This document shows, piece after piece, positions 55,646 through 64,000 of a stretch of DNA of 64,000 bases. Positions within the stretch are counted from its first letter, which is position 1, and each line of letters starts with the position of its first letter. This DNA comes from Dactylorhiza incarnata (taxonomy: Eukaryota > Streptophyta > Magnoliopsida > Asparagales > Orchidaceae): contig JAWHQI010000262.1 in the NCBI GenBank assembly GCA_033032865.1, forward strand, positions 2,852,001 to 2,916,000, given 5' to 3'. The position numbers and the translations under genes were made by a program. Under the pieces are notes generated by a model, which saw nothing but the letters and a program-made list of their open reading frames with translations, searched no databases and was not told the DNA's origin.

Positions 55646-57378
55646 TGAAAGTGTACAGTGTGCCTCTAAGAATCCTCTAGAGGGGGGGGGGGGGGGGGGT
55701 GAATAGAGATTTAAATTTATTTCTATTCTATTTTTGTAAGTACAATAAAACCTAAGTATTATGCTTCACCAAGATAAATCCCAGAATAAATAACTACAGT
55801 TAAGTAATGAAAGAAAAAGCAGTAAATGAAATCTAAGCTATGAGGGACATCACAGAAAATTGACAATCCAGAAGACACAGAATTTTTTTATAGAGGTTTC
55901 CCAAAATGTGGGTACTCCCCGACCTCTTCTACCACCTAGTAGGGATGCACCACTACGCCTGAGTCTTTTGGTAATGAGACTCTTAGAACAACTGATCTTT
56001 TGACAAGGAGATCATGAACCACCAGATCTTTTGATAAGGAGATCTTGAACCACCAGATCTTTTGATAAGGAGATCTTGAACCACTGAATAATTTGAAGAG
56101 GGATTAATAAAACTCTTTTACATAAGGGAATTAGAAAGAGAAAGTAAGAAATAGAAGGGTTGTTGGAATTCTGTTTTCAGAATTCTTCTGAAAGGTTGTA
56201 TGGAGAACAACCTCTTGAGTCTTTCACTGGATCTGCTCTTGATTAACTCCTGATTATAATAGTGATGGATTGCAGGAGCTCTAGTTGTCAGATCCTTGTT
56301 CTTCTCTTCTTATAGAACTATGGCCGCTATATGATTATGTTGAGAAGCAGCCTTCAGTTGTTCTGTTGTTCAGGAGAGAGCAGTTCTTTCTTCTCTTTTC
56401 TGTTCACTGTTAGGGTTCCTGAGAGAGGAAGAAGAAGAGACAGCTCTAGTGAAGATGTTGTCCGATTATGATGAATGCCCTGTCTTTCTCATTCTCCTCT
56501 TGCCTTTATTGTACCTGTTCAATTTTTGAATTTGTTTCCTTTTCTGGTAAGACCTGAAAAGGTATTTTTGTCTGGACATTTACTTCTTCTTTCCTTCTTT
56601 AATTCCCGACCCATCCACCAACATAAAACTTGTTTCCAAGAAAGCTTTTCTCTGTCCTCTGTTAATTCTTCATTCCATTTGAGGTAATTAAGGAGCCATT
56701 GGAGAACAGCCTTGTGAGAGGTGGGCCATGAGAGAGGGTCCAAAATGACAGCTGAAAAGGTTTCCCTTTTCAGTCTGTATTCGACGTAGCGTCGAGTTCT
56801 CTTCCTCTCTTATCGACGCACCTTCGAGTTCTTGTAGGAGCAGCTTCGAATTCATCCTTGCTCTGATTGAACTCTGCTAGTCGATGTTGCGTCGATACCT
56901 AATCGATGTAATCGTCGAGTTGAAGGCCTAGCTCTGAGCCTCATTATGTGCGTCGAGAAGAAGTCTACGTTGCATCAACTTTAGATGGCTTCGACATATA
57001 TTTCCTTCTGCGTTGAATTGAAGTAGAAGCTGCGTCGACTTCACACAGTACTTCGACAGGTCCATGTCCTCTACATCGATATCTATTTGACGTAACGTTG
57101 ACTTGATCTACTCCGACAGAAAGAGTATGTTGCTTGGACTTCTAGTAAGAGTAACGTTGATATGGACTCGATGTTGCGTCGAATTCTATTAGACGCAAAT
57201 GTTAACTTTGCCCAAGTTTTGCTTCCCTTGATATGGTCTTGACACCCTAGGTTGAGTGTGACATCCTAAGACATCTAATGACAAGATTACCCTTACTATA
57301 CAATGTGTAATTTAATCTTAGGGGATAAAATCACTTTTAATTAATTTGTTAAGTTAAATCAAAGGGTTTTTCCCAACA
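55646..57378 (-). repeat. Sirevirus B 5' LTR
   Basis: 1733 bp, minus-strand TGTTGGGAAAAACCC..CACTTTCA. Intact partner of the split left LTR. TATA on the minus strand at 55887-55892; 18-G run at 55682-55699; AGATCT repeats at 55990-56090; CGTCGA array at 56780-57185. CACAG follows at 57379-57383. Confidence 0.92.
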
Positions 57379-57383
57379 CACAG

Positions 57384-58229
57384 GGAACCAGGATCGAGAA
57401 AGCAGTTGAGATCCTCTTCCCCATCATAAACAATCAAGCGGAGTACGGGGCTATAGTAGCAGGTTTGCGTATGGCCAAGTAGTTGGGCATCTAGGACATT
57501 CGAGCTTTTAAGGATTCAATGGTGGTTACGCCGCAAATTCGGGGATAGTTCAAAGTGCCCGACACCATCTTACAGAAGTACCTTGTCAAGGTGAAAAGAT
57601 TGATTGGAGGCTTCCAGTCCTTCTTCATCGAGCACATGTCAAGGGAGGAGAACTCGACTGCAGATTGTTTGGCTAAGTATGGGCCGAGGGCTTGAGGAAC
57701 TATCACCGAGTTGTTTCGACCGTCCATCGAAGAAGGGGAAATGATGGAGATTGAACAACACCCTTCCTGGATGGATCCGTTCATGGCATTCCTGACTACC
57801 GGTCAACTCCCAGCAGATGATGGAGATGAGAGGAAATTTCAGTATAAGGCGACATACTATCTGTTGCACGGTGGGGAGCCGTATCGCAAGACCATCTCGG
57901 GCCCCTTAGCTAGATGTGTTTTGGAAGCCAAAGTACCCCGAGTTCTGGAGGAGATCCATTCAAGAGAGTGCGGTAGTCATTCATGGACTTGCACTTTAGA
58001 GCAAAGAGTCCTGAGGTAGGGTTACTTCTGACCAACCATCTGGAAGTATGCCGAAGTTTTCTCCAAGAGGTGCCAGAAGTGACAGCTCTTCGCTCCTCTC
58101 CAGTTATAGTTGTCTTGTCAGCTTCGTTCCATTACAGCCCCGTGGTCGTTCGCTATCTGGGGATTGGATCTGATAGGCCCCTTACCCCAAGCTAGCAGCT
58201 AGAGGAAGTTCTTTCTCATCATGATCAAC
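57384..58229 (+). pseudogene. Tat2 aRNH and N-terminal integrase
   Basis: Resumes Tat2 after B: ILFPIINNQAEYGAIVAG (frame-broken), then MSREENSTADCLAKYGPRA, giving the archaeal-type RNase H. An open stretch at 57711-58019 reads ELFRPSIEEGEMMEIEQHPS and LARCVLEAKVPRVLEEIHSR with CGSHS, the start of the integrase zinc finger. WGLDLIGPL near 58160 is the start of the catalytic core (first Asp). It is cut at 58229 by element E after ..RKFFLIMIN. Confidence 0.8.
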
Positions 58230-58901
58230 TGTTGGAACATGGTTTTCCGCATCCCTTTGATTTGAGAATAATAAATCCTACTTGTATTTGATCTTATTTG
58301 TCATTGTGTTTTTAGCATGCAGGCTTGCACATATATGACACTAGTATGTTGCTATTGGTCTGGACCTGCTCTCAAGCTGAAAAGAAAAGAAGAGAGTTAA
58401 CGCCCGACGTTAACTCTTAATGCCGGCGTTAACTTTTGTTCCCGCCAAGATGCAAAATGAATAGAGGGAAGCTGCCGTGGTTGCAGGAGCAATTTATGAA
58501 TGATTTGACTCATCGCCTGGCGTTAACTATTAACACCGACATTAACTTTTGTTCCCGCCAAGTTGCAAAATGAATGGAGGGAAGCAACCGTGATTAATGG
58601 AGCAATTTAGGAATGATTTGACTCAACGCCCAACGTTAGAGTCAACGCCAGCGTTAAGGTTGCCTAAAAAGAAAGTTTCAAAAGATGCAGAATCTCCTTC
58701 CTATTTTGAAGATCCGATCCATCAAGTTATTTTTATACTGAGTCAACGCCCAACGTTAACTCTTAACGCCGGTGTTAGCTTCCGGTCCTATAAAAAGGTG
58801 GATTTTGTCTTCTCCAGCTGCTGATTGCCAAGAGCCCTATTCCAGCACTTCAGAAACTCTGAGAGGGCCGTATTTCCAGACCAACACATCTCCCACTCAA
58901 T
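58230..58901 (+). repeat. Element E 5' LTR, truncated by D
   Basis: Starts TGTTGGAACATGGTTTTCCG, closely like the start of the D LTR (TGTTGGGACACGGTCTTCCG), so E and D are related. Four ACGTTAAC..GCCGGYGTTA dyad units at 58400-58783. A ~115-base tandem duplication covers 58432-58660. TATA box TATAAAA at 58789-58795. The LTR stops at 58901, where D is inserted. Target duplicate of E would be TCAAC (58225-58229); its partner is outside the window. Confidence 0.72.
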
Positions 58902-60099
58902 TGTTGGATCGGTCGGCGCCCTTAGAGGGGGGGTGAATAAGGGTTTTCAAAAACTTTAGATTATATTTATAAAAACTTTGGAATATTGCAAGATTAATAA
59001 AGAGACATCAAGTAAAACAATAATAAAGAGATATGCTTTATTAATATCAAATAATATTTTACAAAACTTGATTTCTATGACGCTAGAAATCAGGGGGCGA
59101 CTAATAAAAATTCTTTTTCGTTTTCTATACCGACTCGTATCCCCACGAACCGGTTGGCTTTAACCGATCTCTCCCTAGATACGGCCTCAAGCCGCTCTAG
59201 TCAATCTATCCCCAGAAAGGCCTCGAGCACCCCCTAGACCTAGCCTAGATCTAGTCGCCAACACGAGGCGAATTTCAGCCCAAAGTCCTACCCCAGACCT
59301 ATTCGCCAACACGAGGCGATTTCACTACCGTTTACAAAGAAAGATAAATAAACAATAAAAACTTCCCTTAAGATGAACTTCTGAATATGGAGGCGAAGAT
59401 CCGCTGTAGAATCAGCATTTGTCGAAGCGGACTTCGTTTGGCTTTGGCGTGATGGAATCCTCCTTTAGAAGTTGGCAGAGCTTCGCCGGGACCTCAAATT
59501 TCGGCCAAGATAGGCCTCTGGAATTATAGTACTCTCTCTCTGAGGTGTATGCAATTGGTGTACGAAAACAAGAGGAGAGGGGGTCCTTGTATAGCCCAAG
59601 CGCTACCGCCGGCGCTAGCGCTACCGCCGGCGCTAGCCCGGATTAAGAAACAATTTGCGCGGCAGAATCTCCCATCCGCAGCAACCTATTGTTCCATGCC
59701 TCTTGTGCGCCAAGCTACCGCCAGCGCTAGTAGATACCGCCGACGCTATCCCTGATTAAGAAACTTCTTACGCGGCAGGATCTTCAATCCACGGCAACGA
59801 GGCTTTCATTCCTTCTGTGTTCACCGATACCGCCGGCGTTATCCACTACCGCCAGGTGTTAGCGCCTTCCATAACATCTCCCGGAAACACGCTCATCATC
59901 GCTAGCGCCCGATGCTAGTTGCTACCGCCGGCGCTAGTGAGCCTCTTCGAATTTTGGCCTCAATTTTGGGGGCAGTCATCATGTGTACTCCTTGAGTCAT
60001 GTGGACCTAGTAAACCTGCACACTTGAACACACAAGATCAAATACACATAGGATTTGTTATTCTCAAACCTAGGAGATGCGGAAGACCGTGTCCCAACA
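58902..60099 (-). repeat. Element D 3' LTR
   Basis: 1198 bp on the minus strand, TGTTGGGACACGG..CCGATCCAACA. Reversed polypurine tract (AACTCCCCCTTTTGATAAT) abuts it at 60100-60118, so the element extends to the right. GCTACCGCCGGCGCTAGC-type dyads occur about seven times (59597-59942). TATACAA on the minus strand at 59587-59593. The C/G run near 58926 is 7 bases, in the place of the long runs of B and C. Target duplicate probably TCAAT (58897-58901), unconfirmed. Confidence 0.82.
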
Positions 60100-60664
60100 A
60101 ACTCCCCCTTTTGATAATAACAAATCCATTAATGATAAATCAAAGCATTAATAAATAAGCATGATGAGACTATACTTGTGTGTGTGTGAGAGTGATGACT
60201 TTAGGAGGATTATTGATTTTAGCATTTAGAATTGCTCCCCCTAAATATATGCTCCCCCTATGTGAATGCTCCCTTAATATGTATGCTATCAACTGAATTT
60301 GTCATGTTGGGTTTATGATAGCGGGTTACATTTATCATTGTTAGTTCTCCCCCTTTTGCATTTTATCATGTTAGCTCTCCCCCTTTGTTATTAGCAAAAG
60401 TGGGTAGGGAAACAAAGCACTAAAAATGTGTAAATAAAATAGAAGGCATGATCGAGCTTTTTAAGTAAATGATAAGGAGTTTTAGACTTGTCTTTCATTG
60501 AAAATGATCAGAGTTATGATTTATTTTATCCCTTTTGTTTGTAGTTCTCCCCTTTTTATATATCAGAGTTTAAGCAAAAAATAATGATTTCCCCTTTAAA
60601 TAAGAGTTTTAAGCCTAAAAACAATCATGATTTCCAAGTAACCAATCTATCCAGACAATATATC

Positions 60665-60904
60665 AACACCCTAGCCCCGTACTAAGTGACGGATGGGCAT
60701 GAGGAGCTGCAAACATGCCGTAGGTTGGGGTGTTAATCCCATATGCAAACACTAGACAAAAAACTTAACCTAGCACTCTTTCCCCCCAGTGCCTCGCAAG
60801 GCCCCACTGGAACCCTCCCCGGTTAAGGACAAGACATGACTAGAGATAAGGTTATTTAATGTCTACAACCCTACGCCCCCGCTATGGTGAGAAAAGAAGT
60901 CATG
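60665..60904 (-). ncRNA. Three consecutive hairpins in D
   Basis: A GC-rich 240-base block. Hairpin 1: AACACCC (60665-60671) with GGGTGTT (60728-60734), enclosing GGCAT (60696) with ATGCC (60715). Hairpin 2: TTAACC (60765) with GGTTAA (60821), enclosing CCAGTG (60786) with CACTGG (60805). Hairpin 3: CATGACT (60835) with AGTCATG (60898). Strand assigned from the element's sense; pairs read on either strand. Confidence 0.5.
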
Positions 60905-61780
60905 GATAACAATTATTGGAAACATTAAGCATTTAAATCTAATGGGAAATATCATAGCATATGGGTTTATATTTTTATTTGAATTTTTTGAAATAAAACT
61001 CACATAGCTATATTGAAATTCATGAATGAATCAGAGTTTGAGTATTGCGGAAGATTTCGAAAAAGAAACATCATAATACTAAATAAGAGTTTACAACGAG
61101 ATGTTTTATAAGGAATATTTCACTTGTTGGAGGAGTGTTTAGAATAGAAATAGATCAGAGTTATAGGCAAAAAAAATCCAACCAATATAAAGTTTACCAA
61201 GCAAGTCTACCACTTGTTGCAAGAAAGGAATTTAAAGATTCAAGTGATGATGCACACAAGATGAAAGATTTTAAATAAGTATTAAAGTGCAAGGTAAAAC
61301 AATTATATGGTTATGATGCGGAAGACATATAGAAGTAAAAAAAACATCTTTATGGTAATCAATGATGGTTCATAAAAAGATATATGAGTTCAATTTCAAA
61401 AAGAAGATGTTTTTGTAAATCATTTTGCATTTAAAATTTTTGTTTTGACAATACAGTAACCAAGCATGAAATAATCTTATCAAAAAGAGATTACTACAAT
61501 GTTACTTTAATTCACAATTTCAAAACATACCAAACATTGTAGAAAGCATGCTAGGTTATCTAGTGCATTTCATAAATAAAGAGTAGTATAGAATTAGCAT
61601 TAGGATCCAATACTCATGAGAAGAAGTGTTATGGAAGATAATGATGTGCATAAAAGTGTATTTTGAATAGAGTAAACAAATGTTTTAATCAAAAATACAA
61701 GTAATATGTAAAGTAAAGAGCACAATAAAACAAATAATTTTACTTCCACTTACTTCAATGCACAAAAAAATGTACAACTA

Positions 61781-62022
61781 CCAAGGTGCTTTGCACACAC
61801 AATGCTTACCAAGACTTATCAGGGTGCAAAGTAGTGCTTGGGGGATCACATATTTTATTTTGAATTTTGAGACTTGTGATCCGGTGTACTTTAAGAGAAA
61901 ATGGTTTTTCTTATTTTTGAAAGAAAGAGTTGATTTGCACAAGACACTTTATTATTCTTTCCAAGGTGCTCAACCTCACAATGCTCATTAAGACTTATCA
62001 GGAGGTTCAAGTAGTGCTTGGT
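61781..62022 (-). ncRNA. Duplicated hairpin with compensatory stem changes in D
   Basis: Copy 1 (61781-61841) and copy 2 (61962-62022) share outer arms CCAAG/CTTGG and a loop with ACAATGCT and AAGACTTATCAG. The inner stems differ: TTGCAC (61791) with GTGCAA (61824) in copy 1, AACCTC (61973) with GAGGTT (62003) in copy 2. Both sides changed and still pair over six bases. Confidence 0.6.
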
Positions 62023-62533
62023 GGAGTTATCTTTGTCACTTTATTTTATGATTTTGTTTTGTACAAAGTTCTCCGAATACACTTGTTTTGCAAACCAATA
62101 TAGTTTATGAAAAAGATAACCACTTTTCTTAACTTTTAAAAGTGCAAATAAAGGTTGTGTAGGTAAGATACTTGTGCAATTTTAATTCATTGTGCTATTA
62201 CAAAACATACACAAACATTCTTAGATTAAACACATAAGTAGACAATGCCAAAATAAGTGAGTGAATTGCGATCATTATCAAATATAAAACATTACTCATA
62301 CTTAGAGGCATGCTACGCATAGTTCTACACAACTTTTTCAATATAAATTATGTACATATTAATAGATGTATCAAAGCATGATGAAGGCAATGTTCAAAGT
62401 AGTTTGAAAAGATAAATTGCAACATTATAGAAGTTCTAAATAATAGATTAAATCATGCTTGATTTTTACAATAAAGTCCATACAGATATTTTTGAAAAAT
62501 AATTTTTATTTAAAGTTTGAACTTATAAAATTG

Positions 62534-62625
62534 ATCTTGGACTTCCCGAGGGCTACCTTGTGAGAGGTTCGCCTGGTACTAGGTGATATGATGGGATGAT
62601 AGCCCAAATCACCCTTTCGCAAGAT
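62534..62625 (-). ncRNA. Structured motif shared with element F
   Basis: On the minus strand it contains TTTGGGCTATCATCCCATCA, identical over 20 bases to F, then CTAGTACC, GCGAACC and CCTCGGGAAGTC in the same order. Predicted stems: ATCTTG/CAAGAT closing, GGGCTA/TAGCCC, and ACCT/AGGT with a 6-base loop. Confidence 0.58.
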
Positions 62626-64000
62626 ACATAGAAAAGTTAAGTTCAGAAGAATAATTTTAATACTTGTTTTTGTTTTGTTTTATATTTTTGTAGTTGATTT
62701 TTACAATTAAAAGCATATTTTTGTAATTTTTGCTTTTGTAATTTTTATATTTGATTTTTGCATAAAGATGAACTTTAAATAAAGGAAACAACACAAGAAA
62801 AAAACAAAACATGTTTTTTGTAATTTGGTTTTTGTATTTTTGTATTTGATTTTTCAAAAAATGAAGAAACACAGAAGTGCAAAACTAAGTAGAAAATATA
62901 GATTTATATATTTTAAGGGATTTTTAGAAATTTAAAAAATACAAAGAAATGAACCTCGACGCTAGCGCCGGCGCTAGAGCTAGCGCGGGAAATAGTAAGT
63001 GATTTTTTAGGGTTTTGAAAATTTTGATGCTTGAACTTGATTAGGTGTCCCAATAGTAGTTCCATGCTGAAGTTGCAGATTTTTAGGAGATGTTTTGGAT
63101 GGTCCAAATTGCATGAAACGTTAGCGATTTCTTATATACTTGACAAAATAATTATTGCATGAGATATATTTACTTATGTTTTCATTTTGACTTTTCTAGA
63201 GACTTGTGATTATAATAGGAAATGAAAACCCAAGATATCATGTTTGAACAAATCAAATATGCATGATTTTAGAGATTAACAATAATGTTCATGCACAATC
63301 ATACTATGGATAAGCCCTAGATGAGAATACCCAGCCTGTATATCTTGGTAAACAAATAAAGCCTAACATAGACACAAATATTCTTTAGGTGGCAATGTTA
63401 GAATGATAAATTTGAGATTAATGTTATACCAAGTTTTGATTGTGTTTCAACTTAGAGACCTAGAATGGAGTGACAATTCTATTTGATTTGATATCAAAAT
63501 GATTCAAAGGTCTAAACTAGAAATAATACACACATAATATACCAACCATAGTAAGCAATTATAATACCAATTATCATTATATAAAATGTGATAGATGATT
63601 CTTGATATGAATTATGATTTTAGAAAGTTTTAGCAAAAGATATCAATAGATCATGGTGGTGCGTATGACATCAATATTTATGACAATTAATCTTTCAATA
63701 TGTCTTATGTGTTTTTCTTTTAATTTAGATAAATATCTCATAGCAAATTCAGAATTTTATCCACTTGTTGGTGAAGGCTAAAAATCTAGTAACCGATTTT
63801 AATTTGAAATATCTTATAGCAAATTTAGAGTTTGATTCATATGGATAATATAAGATATTTAGAAGCAATGAATATAATAATAAAAGATAGGTCATCAAAA
63901 TATGATTTTGAATTTTGATCAATTTGTTTTATAAAATCATATTAAACTTTTAAGAGATAAAATCATATTTTTAATATTGTATAGGATGACCATGACATGA

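Larger units (their letters stand above)
37668..57378 (-). mobile_element. Sirevirus B: Ty1/copia element, its 3' LTR split by F
   Basis: The left LTR (37668-38750 plus 47140-47782) and the right LTR (55646-57378, 1733 bp) flank minus-strand gag, protease, integrase, RT-RNase H and an ORF3. Perfect 5-bp duplicates CACAG lie at 37663-37667 and 57379-57383. The copia order, the initiator-Met primer site and the third ORF place it with Sireviruses, but gag and ORF3 differ clearly from A. Without F it is about 11.3 kb. All coding parts are broken. Confidence 0.92.
26569..58229 (+). mobile_element. Tat2: Ty3/gypsy Tat-lineage element, cut by C, B and E
   Basis: Plus-strand pieces 26569-29773, 36327-37667 and 57384-58229 join in order into LTR, gag, protease, RT, RNase H, aRNH and the start of the integrase. 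The 5-bp duplicates of C (GAGTG) and B (CACAG) mark exactly where each cut it. RT and aRNH sequences (SFLDGFSGYHQIQLHPPD, INNQAEYGAIVAGLRMAK) are Tat-like and clearly diverged from Tat1. It is the oldest recognisable element here. The part after 58229 lies beyond the window. Confidence 0.83.
60119..64000 (-). mobile_element. Element D internal region, coding-free, runs off the window
   Basis: 3.9 kb of A/T-rich DNA upstream (minus-strand sense) of the D 3' LTR, with no gag or pol and no ORF above about 100 codons. It contains repeated short purine tracts (CTCCCCCT in the plus strand at 60237, 60251, 60347 and 60377), three nested hairpins (60665-60904), a duplicated hairpin (61781-62022), a structured motif shared with F (62534-62625) and one GCTAGCGCCGGCGCTAG dyad (62958-62980) like those in its LTR. 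It is either a large non-coding element or the long 3' part of one whose genes lie to the right. Confidence 0.7.

Noticed and set aside
58230..60099. E and D LTRs as a palindromic pair of one element
   Set aside because: Both start TGTTGG in opposite directions, but the E LTR is cut mid-way and the D LTR is complete with its own polypurine tract, so nesting explains it better.

Overview
This window is repeat DNA from a large plant nuclear genome. I find no host gene, tRNA or rRNA gene. It holds plant-type retroelements only: Ty1/copia Sirevirus-like elements with an extra ORF after pol, Ty3/gypsy Tat-lineage elements with an archaeal-type RNase H, and long non-coding LTR elements. All coding regions carry stops, frameshifts or lost catalytic residues. 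The species cannot be told from the sequence.

Layout, left to right. 1-1685 is unassigned. 1686-26568 is a minus-strand Tat element (Tat1) with two ~593-bp LTRs. Its gag-pol runs leftward from 25.7 to 20.1 kb. Beyond pol it carries two plus-strand (antisense) genes, each with its own TATA box and introns. Tat1 was split at 7985 by Sirevirus A (7986-19603, plus strand, LTRs 1477 and 1480 bp, TSD CAGGG). From 26569 to 58229 lies a plus-strand Tat element (Tat2), cut three times. Element C (29774-36321, minus, TSD GAGTG) is a Sirevirus deletion derivative inserted just before RT. Element B (37668-57378, minus, TSD CACAG) is a full-length Sirevirus inserted in the archaeal RNase H. Element E (plus strand, starts at 58230) is inserted in the integrase. 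The left LTR of B is itself split by F (38751-47134, TSD GAGAG), a non-coding tRNA-Asp-primed element made of three LTRs and two internal domains. E is cut at 58902 by D, a minus-strand element whose 3' LTR (58902-60099) and 3.9 kb of coding-free internal DNA run off the window.

Nesting gives the order: Tat2 before B, C and E; B before F; E before D; Tat1 before A.

The most interesting signals are non-coding. (1) F and D, otherwise unlike, share a ~90-nt motif with compensatory changes in predicted RNA stems. Both also carry downstream tandem hairpins whose stems changed sequence but stayed complementary. (2) Each element family has its own short CpG-rich dyad motif, arrayed in its LTR; in the Sireviruses the same family-specific motif recurs at the gag/protease junction and between pol and ORF3. 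(3) Tat1 carries intron-bearing antisense genes with their own promoters. (4) Element C has an LTR that has grown to include an old primer-binding site.
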